Shown: positions 47,140-57,852 of the stretch, in pieces | How positions within the stretch are numbered: the first letter of the stretch is position 1 | Layout of the letters: every line of letters starts with the position of its first letter | Assembly (NCBI RefSeq): GCF_021730395.1 | Contig: NC_069371.1 | Coordinates: forward strand, 2,666,001-2,730,000 | Length of the DNA stretch: 64,000 bases | From: Mercenaria mercenaria | Lineage: Eukaryota > Mollusca > Bivalvia > Venerida > Veneridae | Reading direction: 5' to 3' | Notes under the pieces: generated by a model | Told to the model about the DNA's origin: nothing | Seen by the model: only the letters and a program-made list of their open reading frames with translations | Databases searched by the model: none | Program-made: the position numbers and the translations under genes

Positions 47140-47700
47140 ATCTGTGAAAATGTGATTGTTTCAAGCATTCACAGGACGGTCAATGACAAGACTGCGCAAA
47201 CTTTTCTTGGAGAGCAACTGAGAAGACAGTTGTACATGAACGGACAGCTTGGTGCACTTTCATTTATGAAACATTAGAGGAAGCAACTGATCTACATCGT
47301 CATGTAATTGACAGATACGACTACACTTGGATTGTCTATCTTGATAATGATTATTTAGCGCTTTCATGCTCTGTGTTATCAATGTACAGTTAAACATGCT
47401 ACTGCCGTGTAAACAATTATTTAAAACTCTGAGCTCAATAATGAAATTTAAAGCAAAAAATAAAGAAACAAAAAAAGAGAAAAAAAAACAACATCTATAT
47501 GCACAAAAACTGATACAGTGACTGCAAAAGAATGTATTAAATACACAAAGAGCTTGATCTACAAATGACGTAAGATAAATGCCGCACAATATTCAAAATA
47601 ATTTTGTTTTATCTCTTTTAAAGAATTATATAGATATTTTTTTATAATTAAAGGTTGTAATTTAAAAAAATAAAATAAAATGGGCCATCATTTTTAGCCG
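47140..47700. other. No gene recognised
   Basis: Low-complexity, A- and T-rich. A phrase 'caatgacaagactgcgcaa' (47,182) resembles 'caacgacagaactgcgcaa' (49,761) in direct orientation on the far side of the Fanzor locus, a possible pair of borders. Confidence 0.35.
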
Positions 47701-47725
47701 AGAAGTTAAAATTTTGTGATCACTA

Positions 47726-48185
47726 TGTATGCAAAGCTTGCACCTGGATCAGGAAATGAAGTATTTATCAACTTTATGAGTAGTTACGTCAACCGCTTTA
47801 TGTCAAGGAGTACCGAATTTGTCTTAGAGCTTTATGGTATAGATCCACCCGAATTTGAAAATGATGATGAAATGGCTTAATTTGTGAAATACATCATCCA
47901 TTTCTGTCAACCGGAGAGGGAACAAGTTTTCAGAAATAAAAATAACAAATGATGAGGTAGAGATTAGAAAAAAACGCAATGGATGCCCTAGATGAGAGGA
48001 AGCAAAATGCTTTAGATGTGATCAGAGACACGTTTTTGAAGACGTACAATCCCGTGGGCTTCAACAACCAATAACTCATTCGACCCGAGAACATCATTTG
48101 CCCTAGAATGAGCATAAAAGCAAAGTCTAACAGCAAACAATATTCCGCATTGAGCCAGGCTGAGTAAGACCTGGGAAAAAACAAA
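47726..48185 (+). pseudogene. Decayed coding piece convergent with the Fanzor gene
   Basis: The plus strand opens with MYAKLAPGSGNEVFINFMSS and LELYGIDPPEFENDDEMA. Later stretches, still coding-like (ALDERKQNALDVIRDTFLK, RPENIICPRMSIKAKSNSK), lie in related frames. The piece is broken. Composition and codon-like structure suggest a real ancestral gene, but I do not recognise it. It ends within ten bases of the 3' end of the Fanzor reading frame, where a guide RNA of the Fanzor would be expected to lie. Confidence 0.35.
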
Positions 48186-48193
48186 TCATAATT

Positions 48194-49599
48194 CTATGCC
48201 TGCGCAAACGGAAATAAATTCAGATAAAAAAATAGAATATTTCTCCCGCCATTTACGTCTCTGTGAGTTTTAATGTCGCAATTTTTGCAATAAAACGTTT
48301 CGTTTCCACCCAGTTTGTTGTTTTGCACTCCGCAGTTACCGCATGTCTTTGAAGTGTAGCGTTCGTCTTGAATAACGGCTTCTCTATCCGTCCCAAAAAC
48401 TCTATGTGTAACGACCTTTGCCTAAATTTATAGTGCTGCCAGCAGAGCAGATCTATTTGCTCTTCTGGCTAAACGACCTTTCTTCACCATAGAGGAGATC
48501 GTTATCTTACCCAGAACGATAAGTTTGTAATTTTCGACCAGATAAGAACACAGTTTCAAGTGCACGTCGTCAACGTACGTTTTCAATTTCAGATGCAGTT
48601 TTTTCAGTTGTCCGATTCTGTCTAGCGCGGCTTACGTCTGCTTTTTCTCTTGAGCATATGATAAGAGACGGTGTACTCAATCGATTTCACCGTGGAATTT
48701 GTAAATGATTTTCTTCTTGTCTGCCTCCGGTCCGATCTGAAAAGCAGTCATGTTGCTAGGATCGTAACAAGTGGAGAACGTTCTACCGCCCGGATCGATG
48801 GAGCATATCGAGTCCGAAGTGCGCACTCGTTTCTTTCGCGTACAGATCGGATCGCACGGGATCTGCAGTACGAATTTTCTGTTGGCTCTTTTACACACCT
48901 TCATGTCGTGACTCAATGGAGGTATCTCGGACACGCGTTTGGACAGTCTCAGAAACCTATCTTTAGAGAAATTGCCCGGCATCAACGCTATTCTACATAG
49001 CCTCGCGCGTTCGTCTGCGATATCTTTTTTCATCAGTAATCTGACTAACAATTTCTGCACTTCGAAAGATCCTTCGCGTAACATAGCAGTGTCATTGTTT
49101 CTGAGATCGACCTTTGTTTTTTCTGGTTAGTCTGAGCGGATTTGTACATGGTGCAAAATTTCTTGCAGGCCGTCAACTTGATAGTGGACATTTTATTATC
49201 GAAAAACCAGTCGTCCCCGGGTAATCTGTACTCGGCCGGGACGTCTATCAAGTTAGTTTTAGCGACCACTTTTCGCAAATCAAACTGCTTCGGTTTGAAG
49301 CCCTTTTCCCTGACTAAGGAATTACACAAGTTGTAGGCGTAACTGCTCACTTTGAGCATCCGATTCAAAGTCCTTTTCTGATCAGAGGTCGGTCTAAGGC
49401 TGACAGAAAAAGTATACATAAACTTATCTTCCGTTTTACGATATTTCGACTTAAGATCGGAATAGTGAATCGGTTCAGCCGTCGAGATTTCGCATTTCAG
49501 GTCGAGCATTTTTAATTTGTCGATCCATGATTCGAACGTCGCGCGACCATTGACAAGGGCAGCCTTCCATAAAGTAATCGGTTCACGAGTTCTCTTCAT
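48194..49599 (-). pseudogene. Fanzor (eukaryotic TnpB-like RNA-guided nuclease), decayed
   Basis: From ATG at 49,599 the N-terminal part shows YTFSVSLRPTSDQKRTLN...YAYNLCNSLV, the TnpB-type 'P...Q...L......YN' helix block. RuvC-I follows: SIDPGGRTFSTCYDP (Asp at 48,794-48,796). The usual RuvC-II glutamate site reads VLGKI, without Glu; instead an alternative Glu stands in QDERYTSKTCGNCG (48,362-48,364), the rearranged centre described for Fanzors. The zinc finger is CGNC...CKNC, and RuvC-III is HRDVNGGRNI (Asp at 48,257-48,259). Total is about 465 codons, a normal Fanzor size. Defects: a one-base slip in an A6 run at 49,117-49,122, in-frame stops at 48,677 and 48,632, and a frame change near 48,425-48,450. 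Fanzor1 versus Fanzor2 not decided. No transposase or clear terminal repeats are attached. Confidence 0.88.
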
Positions 49600-49717
49600 T
49601 ATAAAGAAAATAATAATTTACGTTGTCGCCCCCCTTCTTTTATAGGCGTTTGAAAAAAAAAGATTTATAATTATTTATTTAATTATGAATCATTTTATAT
49701 ACGCTGATTCCGACACA

Positions 49718-49735
49718 TGACGAGATATCTCGTCA
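49718..49735. promoter_or_regulatory. Perfect 18-bp palindrome upstream of the Fanzor frame
   Basis: tgacgagatatctcgtca equals its own reverse complement. It lies 119 bp before the Fanzor start codon. It could be an operator-like site, a hairpin end of the carrying element, or chance. Confidence 0.5.
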
Positions 49736-49808
49736 CTCGGGTTGAATGAGATAAAGCAATCAACGACAGAACTGCGCAAGGGCGTGTACATACAGTAATG
49801 GCTAGCAA

Positions 49809-50045
49809 TAACTTCAAACCATTTGCCCCTCATCGATGTGGGTTCGAAACCTCATTTGGGGCGTAGAATTCTTCACGTGAGGAAGCAGTCCAGCTGGCTT
49901 ACGGAAGGTCGGTGGTTCTACCCAGGTGCCCGCTTGTGATGAAATTGTGCACGGAAGGGCACCTGGGATCTTCCTCCACCATTAAAGCTGGAAAGTCGCC
50001 ATATGACCTAAAACTGTGTCGGTGCGACGTTAAACCTAACAAAAT
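49809..50045 (+). mobile_element. tRNA-headed SINE, copy 6, 5'-truncated
   Basis: Starts within the tRNA-like head (acttcaaaccatttgcccc), keeps the B box (ggttcgaaacc) and the entire body, and ends in an aaat-rich tail. It lacks the A box. It separates the Fanzor locus from the large transposon. Confidence 0.87.
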
Positions 50046-50260
50046 AAATAAAATAAATTGATTAAAAATTGTTTACATAGCTAAGTCGAAGATGCGTGCA
50101 TTTTTACCAAAAAAATATAACTTTATCTTTATAACAATAACTCCTATAAAATATATACTACACATGTACAAAAAACAAACCAGAAAAAAATACATTCCAT
50201 ATACTTGGTTGATTATAACGTTTCTTATCTAACCATGATAAGGTAAACTTTTTGTCATAT

Positions 50261-50291
50261 CGAGGGGTAAGTGCCAGAACCTGCTATGTCC
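50261..50291 (+). repeat. Left terminal inverted repeat of the 5.6-kb transposon
   Basis: cgaggggtaagtgccagaac continues ctgctatgtcc. It matches the right end inverted with three mismatches in 31 bases. Confidence 0.85.
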
Positions 50292-51023
50292 ATTTTTTTA
50301 AATTTTACAGGAGAGCATTTTTTTGTTGCTTCTCTTTTATAATAAGGGTTTTTGAGATATAAAAACTATAGTATTATTTATGATAGTATTATTTAATACA
50401 TGATATGTGTATTTTGTACATGTCTTTAGTTAATTAGGTCAAATTCGAAAAAATTGTTTTGGCACAACTTAAAGTCCATTTTTTTGCAAAAATCTAAATA
50501 ACCAAAATATTCCATTGAAAGATATCTGGTTTTGGCATGTATGATTCCATTATAACTTTCGAAACAGTACTGAGCCAGAACATGCTATAAACTGATAGCT
50601 GGAGAAGATGTTGCATATCACAGTTTTTGTAAGTGTCAAAAACATTCTATAAAGCAATAGAATCCTCTGGCATATGCAATGTTGACATAAATGTAAGTTT
50701 TGTTGGAAACAAAAATTTCTATAGAAATATAGATTATTATGGCAGGATGCATTCTTTGTCTTAGATTAAGACTTTTCAAGTCACAAATGGCCTATAGGTA
50801 AATGCCTCCATTTGGCTCTTCTTAGACTGTCTTTCATCAAGTAACAAGAATCATCTATAACAATTTAGTGAATTTCATAATACATTTTATGTAATATTAT
50901 GCAATATAAGCACTTGAATAAAGCTTAATACACATATTTAGCATGTTTAGAATTTGTCTTAAATCACACACTGTCACATTGTCAGTCACATTTGAAATGT
51001 AGTAGTAAATCTGACACTTTTAG

Positions 51024-52797
51024 TTAGTTACTATCAGAATCGTTACTTGAATCTTCAAGGGCATCTGGCTCTGGCAAACAATCTCTGATACTGTTTTTTG
51101 CTGGTAAAGCCTTGTAATATTCATGGAATTCTTCAGGAATAGTACCACTCTTGCATAGCTGCAATAGATCCTTTTTCTTTGCGGCAGAAATGGGTATCTT
51201 TGAATGATACTTCATTGGTAGAGATACAACAGGATTTGCTTGTTGTCTTCTAGAGCCAAACATTTTCAATTTTTCAAATTCATCATCAAAATCGTATTTG
51301 AAAAAACAGACATCAGGCTCTTCCTTAGTATATCTAAGCCACTTCATTTTTGACCAGAGTACCTTGGTTCCTGTTTCCGATTTTTTCTGTACCTTTGTAC
51401 TGTTACTCTGAAATTGTTTAAAGTCTATGATGTCAGTGTACTTTAGTGGCACAACCTTATAGGGCTTTTTTTCTTCTAGCCATATGAATAACTGTGTCCC
51501 ACTGTGACGGAACAAAAATCATGGTTTTCTTTTTAGCAAATTCGACAGCTGCGTGCATTGAATCCACCTCCATCTGTGTGTGGCCGCTTTCTAGAAATTT
51601 ATGGTCTATTATTTTTATGTTTGGAATGGTATTCACCAAATGCAGTAAGCAACTTGCTATGATTTTATTTCTATTTTGTCCACCACAAGCATCCGAGTAC
51701 AAAACTACATGGTCTGTTTCTGCTGGAAGTGATTGGAGATGTAGCTTTAGACAGGTAGCCACTTCTGATGCTCCCCTTTTTGCATCTACCTCAGACCAGA
51801 CAAAGCATGTGCCTTGTTTGTCTCCATAACTGTAAAATGTTAGGTTATAACAGCAGAGTTTACGCATGTAGTACATTAGGCTAACCAATGAGCATGGAAG
51901 ATACAACACTGACTGGAGATCAAAACAAGCTACATGAATGTTACTTTGGGTTTCACATTTCTGTTTATCTTTAGCTTTCTCTTCTCTAGATCGCTTTTTC
52001 CTTTGCTGATGTTTGTCGAAAACATTCTGTTGTTCATTTGTCATTTTACCCTCTCGCTGTGCTGTGTAATACTGAGTACATATGTTGCACTGGTCCTTCT
52101 TTGGTACATGAAAAGAAAGGTTGTAATTTGTATTAAAAACATTTCTGTATCTTTCCAATAAAACTGGCTTTGTTTTATTTTTCTTGCACTCCCCCAGATA
52201 GAGGTCATACATTCTTGGCAGTGTAAGATGTGGCCCAAAGAATTGTCTCTTTGTTTCCTTTCGAACATAATGAGCACCTATACGTGGGAAAGATTCAATA
52301 TGCTTTTTCACTGCATCTATTCTGCTTGGGGAAAGTTTATGAGGCTCGTGTTTTCCTCTTAAATCATTGCCTGTAAAATGTCCGTCCTTTTTGTTTTTCA
52401 ACGCATGATCAATATATGCCTTACCGATTGACAACGTTTTCATAAAGAACGTCTTGCAGACAGAACACTTTTTACTTTCAATTTCAAAATAAAACTTTCT
52501 TGACACCTGCTTTCGTTTTTTATTTGGCTTTCCATCTTTGTCTAGATATGTTTTAGTGTCTGTCTCTTCTACCTGTTTACAAACATAATCTTTCTGTCTC
52601 TCATAACTTGACAATGACCAAAATAATTCAAAGAGCTGTTGCCTTTGTTCTGTTGTTATTTTTTTTGTCACATTTCTGTCTGCACTTGCTACAGTCTACT
52701 GGCTCTACCGACCTAGCGGCCTTGGGCTTTCCATCTGCTGATGTATACTCTGCACCTGACAGCCGTATGTATTCTTGTTCTGTTCCTGTTTGTCGGA
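51024..52797 (-). CDS. DDE-like transposase candidate (DUF7869-type protein)
   Basis: The pieces form one protein of about 590 residues. First comes a GAEYTSADGKPK...DCSKCRQKCDKK segment (C-x2-C-x3-C), then the main frame (52,671-51,457, 404 codons) with CSVCKTFFMKTLSIGK (helix-turn-helix-like), CNICTQYY, CFDLQSVL (Asp251), LYSDACGGQNRNK (Asp327) and LESGHTQMEVDSMHAAVE (Glu/Asp 361-377). The spacing and motifs look like an RNase H-fold DDE enzyme; the 'D.CGGQNRN...GHT..E.DS.H' signature is that of the uncharacterised family I know as DUF7869. Two slips, in an A8 run (52,659-52,666) and an A7 run (51,466-51,472), separate the frames. The C-terminal 140 residues are lysine-rich with an acidic end. 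Transposase role is inferred from the enclosing terminal repeats. Confidence 0.7.
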
Positions 52798-54900
52798 ATG
52801 TTCATCTGATAATGGAGAGGCAAAGTATATATCAGAGTCTTGAATTTCAAGGTATCCATCGTAGTGTTCCAAAATTCCCCGAATTGATGTATAAACCAAT
52901 TTTACACTGTTTTTGTTATCTGGAATGGCAAGTGAATCATTTTTGGTTGGTTTAATTGTAATGACTGGATGTTCAACATTATTTGTGTAGATGATAACAT
53001 TGCACTTTGAGTAATTTGCCAGTACTAATGGAAAGAGGTCTGCCACAGCACTTGTCCAATACCCATCAACTTTCAATTTTTCAATTTCTGACAAGTAATC
53101 AGCCACAAATGTTTCCTCATCATCTGGGTGATGACGGTTTAACATAAATGAAATGTATTCTTCTATATTCTCTTCAAGACACTTACACAGTTCCTGCCTT
53201 AAATGAGAGGCTTCTGTGCCAATTTGCTTCCCGCTAGCTTCAAAAAAGCAGTTACCATATGGTTTGATTTTGTCTCTTACAAGATTATTTGCTGACAGTA
53301 GTAAATCTACTTGTGCTGTCTGGCTTTCAATTAACTGTTTTTGCAGATTAGCGGTCTGGACCGACTGTTCTATCACCTGCTCTAGAACATCCATAGATAT
53401 AGATGAATCATTTTCCTTATGCAATGATGGAGTGGTTTTCTTATCTTTGTTCTTCTTGATTTTTCTTGGTGACGATTTCTGCTTGTTGGTATTAGATTTC
53501 TTTTTTTGTAATTTTTTTATTGTTTCATCCCATTCTTTTTGTAAATATTTGTCCTGTTTATGTTTTTTAAGACCTTTTTTGCTCAGATTTTCCAGAAATT
53601 CACTGTCGGTTGAATTCACGTCTTCCTCTTTATCAGGGTTATAGGTATAATCTGTATCTGATTCATCAAAGCATGTTGTCCATGCACGCTTAGCAAGAAC
53701 ACTCAGAGGGATATCTTCATCACTGCTACTTACATATCTCAATTTCTGTCTAGTTCTGCGCTTTCTAAGGCGTTGTTTCTTAGTTTTGCTTTTTCTGTTT
53801 TGTTGTTCAGGTATTGCATTGTCTTTACAATCACTTTCATGTGACAGATCACTTAGATGAAAATCTGATTCTTTTCTGTCATTTGCATCTGATTGATTAT
53901 CGTTGTCTAAGGTAATTCTATACTCTCTGAACCAAGCTGTGTTTTCGTTTTTGCTACTTTGCTCAGTTTCTTTGTGTTCTTTTTCATTTTTTGCTGCATT
54001 CTCTGTAACAATGGTTTCATTCACATCATCATTTTGTGTTGCAGTCTTTTAAACACTGCTTTCATGCATAATTTCATGTTGTGTTGAACCCTGTTTATCA
54101 CTGCTTTCACTCAGTTCTTCATTTTGTTCTGCACTCTGTTCAACACTGTTGTCATCAATTTTCTCGTTTTGTGTAGCTCTTGGTTTAACACTGCTTTCAT
54201 TTGTTTTCTCATTTTGTGTTGCACTTGGTTTAACACTGCTTTCATGCATAATTCCATGTTGTGTTGCACCCTGTTTATCACTGCTTTCATTCGGTTCTTC
54301 ATTTTGTGTTGCTCTCTGTTCAACACTGTTATCATGAATTATTTCATGTTGTGTTGCTCCCTGTTGATCACTGCTTTCATTCACTTCTTCATTTTGTGTT
54401 TCACTCTGTTCAACACTGCTAACATCAATTTTCTCACTTTGTGTTGCACACTGTTTAACACAGCTTTCATCTTTTTTCTCACATTGTGTTGCACTCAGTT
54501 TAACGCTACTTTCGTCTGTTTTCTCGTTTTGCGGTCCACACGGTATAAGACTGCTTTCGCTCTGGTTTTCACTTTTTGTTGCACTCAGATCAACAGGTCT
54601 TATATTGTCCATTTCATCATTTTGCATTATATTTTGTGTGACACTTAATTCATCCACTTTGTCATTTTGTGTTGCACTCTGTCTGTTACTGCTTTTATCC
54701 TTTTTATCAATTTGTGTTTCACTATGTTTATCACTTCTTTCTTCTGTTTCATCATTTTGTGTTTTACTCTGTTTAATACTGCTTTCGTTCTCTGTATCAT
54801 ATTGTGTTGCAATGCTTTCATCTCCATTTTTAGGTATTAGCTCACTATCAGATTGTGTCATTGTGGCCTCATCTGACCAATCACTCCATTCGTTTTCCAT
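52705..54900 (-). CDS. OTU-domain cysteine protease with acidic repeat region
   Basis: From ATG at 54,900 (MENEWSDWSDEATMTQSD) a 283-codon region is built of about thirteen ~19-residue repeats such as 'ATQNEKTDESSVK', rich in Gln, Asn, Ser and Glu and probably disordered. After one in-frame stop (54,049-54,051, in a repeat where sister repeats have Lys or Glu) the frame continues 439 codons. It has a basic nuclear-localisation-like stretch (KSKTKKQRLRKRR), a lysine-rich zone, and at residues 250-391 an OTU fold: PYGNCFF with catalytic Cys259, ending LEHYDGYLEI with His387. The usual Asp before GNC is Tyr. OTU proteases cleave ubiquitin-like chains. Its job in a transposon (protecting the transposase from degradation, or cleaving a precursor) is speculation. 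Confidence 0.68.
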
Positions 54901-55844
54901 CTGAAAAAAGGTTATAATTGTCTGTTTATTATCAGTTCTTAGTTATAATTAAACTTTAAATATCAATGTAGGTAAGCTTAAATCATATATTTTAACATGA
55001 TTTATTTTACATATTTGTGTATTTAGAATTAAATAAATATTGCTGAAAATTGATAACAATGAAAGTTCAATGGTCAAACTAAGACTCAAATAAATATCAA
55101 ATTTACTTTTATAAACTTTTGTATGTTTAAGTAGTAATTTAAACCTTACCTTTAATAACTTCCACCTTTTTTTACTAAAACATTCAGACAGAAGGAATTC
55201 CTAGACCATAATGTTCAACATTCCAGTGCAAAATACAAAATCTGCCACACACTTTAAATTTAATAGCCTGTTATCAACACCTAATTATTGAAACAACAGT
55301 GGAAATTGACACCGCCTAAACAACCTATTATGGAATGTCTGCTTCTTGATACGCAAATGACATACGATCTTACTACCGGGGCATCAACCAGAATCTTCTA
55401 TCTTGAAATAGCATAATATGGCTGTTGCACTATTGTATTTTATTAGTAAGATTTAGGTTCCATCTTTATATAGCCTGTACTGGCAAAGATGGGTTAATTT
55501 GTTACATGTAGTAAACTGCTCTACTAAAACGAGCTATCTTCACATATCATGTTTTGGAAATTTTTTTAACCTTCTAAAAACTTAAAATGCAGCCTGCCAA
55601 GGGCAGCTATAAGTGTATAGAATGTTTTGGTCAATTTCAAATAAGCTAAACTTACATTGGTAACATGCTATGTAATGAAAGCTGTTTTTGGCATAACTCA
55701 TTAATGGAGATCCTGACATGACTGGTTTGATCTTGATTGAATTAATTAAGAAATAATTAAGATATAATGACGCAGATTTGTGCAAAATGTGCGCCTTGAA
55801 AAGCTTTACCTGAAAATGCCAAAAAGTGAAAATCGTTAAATGTG

Positions 55845-55875
55845 GTACATAGCACCTTCTGGCACTTACCCCTCG
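55845..55875 (-). repeat. Right terminal inverted repeat of the 5.6-kb transposon
   Basis: Read inward it is cgaggggtaagtgccagaag, then gtgctatgtac. The adjoining inner sequence is AT-rich with tttttggcattttcagg. Confidence 0.85.
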
Positions 55876-55879
55876 ATAT

Positions 55880-56347
55880 CTCTACTTCCGAGTACTAAGA
55901 TTAATTTTGTCAATAGTCATTATTCCTACCGAAGAGAAAAACACATGATTGCACACTTTTTATGTCCATGGGATAACTGACCGCCTCCTTGCTGTAAAAA
56001 TATTTCTTGCCCTTTCATAAAATGGGTCAAAACTGAAATACAAAAAGAAATATATCCAGTATTGATTGCTATTATATAGTATACGTGATATAGGTATCTT
56101 GTAAAGAAAAATATAGATTAAAAAAGCGTTTTTTTTTAAACAAAATTATGATATGTAGCAGTTGTTACCTAGTAAAATTTCATGTTTCGGTTGTCCGGTA
56201 GCATCTTACAACATTATACACAGCCGCCCGCATCTGTAATAAAAAATTACACAGTAAATGATCATGTTCTAGTCAACAAAATAGTTCTAAGATAATGCTC
56301 TTGTTATGATCACTGGTCTGAATAGCAAAAACAAAAAACACACACTC
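55880..56347. other. No gene recognised
   Basis: AT-rich spacer between the large transposon and the next MITE. No motif seen. Confidence 0.4.
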
Positions 56348-56350
56348 TTA

Positions 56351-57014
56351 TACCATGTTCACACTAGCCGAACGGTTTTATTTTTATTAGGCACTAATTG
56401 GCTATAATTGGTATTTGACATTCAAAACCCATCAAAATATAATCCGGTTTGCATCCATACTAGGCAAAGAAATGTGGTTTAAATATATGCATGCAATGTT
56501 TGAAGTTAAAAAATATCTTGCAATAAGCAAAAAGAAAAAAGGTTACAAAGAATTGAAGCTAACAGAAACATCAATATTAAACTTCTGTGTTCATCTAAAA
56601 ATAATTTCTGTTCATTACATCTATCGTCCATTTTGAGCGTCAGCATGATTCCATATTGCAATTTAATGTTTTTGTTTCAATAACACTCCAATTACTATTG
56701 CCAGCCACAACATCAGTGTGTTTGAAACAAAAGAGAAACACATGGTATTCTTCCTCCAAAAGGTAAGATCAGTGGATTTGGAATCGTAAAACCAGTTATA
56801 ACCCACATTTGCGTTCATATTTGTAAATTAATGTAGCATTACTTTTTAAAGTAGTATTAAAAACTACCTCCCAAGGTAGTTTTAATGCTACATTACAGAA
56901 ACCACTCGACCTTTACAAAATTCACGTTTTACACCGCATATAGTGTGGACGCAAACGAGTTCAAAAAATAAACCCAAGTTAATGTAGGATTAAAAACGTA
57001 GTCTGAACACGGTA
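56351..57014. mobile_element. 664-bp MITE flanked by TTA (Harbinger-like)
   Basis: Ends taccatgttcacactagc and (inward from the right) taccgtgttcagactacg match at 15 of 18 positions, flanked by TTA (56,348-56,350; 57,015-57,017). A 3-bp TTA/TWA duplication is typical of PIF/Harbinger elements. Inside, around 56,830-56,895, an inner inverted pair (aatgtagcattac.../...ttaatgctacatt) forms a hairpin. A 73-codon lysine-rich frame at 56,415-56,636 has no transposase motif. Confidence 0.68.
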
Positions 57015-57017
57015 TTA

Positions 57018-57850
57018 GTAGCTTTGTGAACAGCATGGATCTTGCTTTCCCACGTACTACTATTGTGTACCGTATTATACTTTATACGATAATAAATGAA
57101 TCAATTAATGAAACAGATGTGCAGTTTTCAGCGATTTTTTTAATACTTTTAAGTGTAAATCCTATACATTTCAACTACAGATATAAAATGAACATATCAA
57201 CATGTACACCGATCTTACAAATGCACGTTCGGGATGCCTGTTACTGTTTATTTCAGCGGCGCGCATAATTTATTTGGTATGTTTGTAGGATAAATCGTTT
57301 ACATTTCAAACATTGAAGAAAAACCAGAAATTCTATGATTATCATACGTCTATTCATTTGATTTTTTTTCTATATAGATAATGTCAGGCATTAGTAAGTT
57401 ATTTATTTATTTATAAAAGGCACAAAAACTTTGGTCGTAGGGAAACACCTGCAACTGTAAGAATTGCTCAATAAGAACACCGCCTACAGATGCCAACCCT
57501 GCACAGAAAGTTTCATTGCCAAATGTAAAAAGGTTTTGTCAAACTGTGGCTGGTATGAAAAACTTACCAAAGGTGTTGTACCAACACTGTGTGTATAAAA
57601 GCTCTAGTTATTGTTAGCAATTTTACCAATGCCGATGATCAACTGACGGCTATACCTTGAAGACTTTTTCAAAAATCAGACAAGCAAGCTTAAAATTGAA
57701 AATACAGCTTGACTTTTCATGCAATGCATTTCTTTTCTGTGCAGTTCAGTTACTCCTTACTACTTCTTTATATACTTAATTTGTAAAATATTGACAATGG
57801 TCAAATATATGTCTTTTCTGAGTTTAAAAAAAACAAACAAAAAAAAAAAA
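57018..57850. other. No gene recognised
   Basis: AT-rich. An 80-codon plus frame at 57,026-57,268 has no recognisable features. Ends in a lysine-coding A run that borders the next repeat. Confidence 0.4.
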
Positions 57851-57852
57851 AC

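Larger units (their letters stand above)
50261..55875 (-). mobile_element. 5.6-kb DNA transposon with DDE-like and OTU-protease genes
   Basis: Terminal inverted repeats begin cgaggggtaagtgccagaa at both ends: 19 of 19 bases match, and the next 12 match at 9 positions. ATAT lies directly outside both (50,257-50,260; 55,876-55,879), suggesting a 4-bp, or possibly a 2-bp TA/AT, target duplication. All coding pieces are on the minus strand: an acidic repeat plus OTU protein (54,900-52,705) and a DDE-like protein (52,797-51,024). About 760 bp at the left and 970 bp at the right are non-coding. The few disruptions and well-matched ends suggest a fairly young insertion. A 4-bp duplication is known in Sola-type elements, but I cannot place it. 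Confidence 0.8.

Noticed and set aside
54124-54648. 174-codon plus-strand cysteine/phenylalanine-rich frame
   Set aside because: It is the antisense shadow of the acidic repeat region of the OTU protein.
50261-55875. Polinton or other virus-like identity for the 5.6-kb element
   Set aside because: Ends are only 31 bp, there is no polymerase, capsid, ATPase or integrase, and the coding content is a DDE-like enzyme and an OTU protease.
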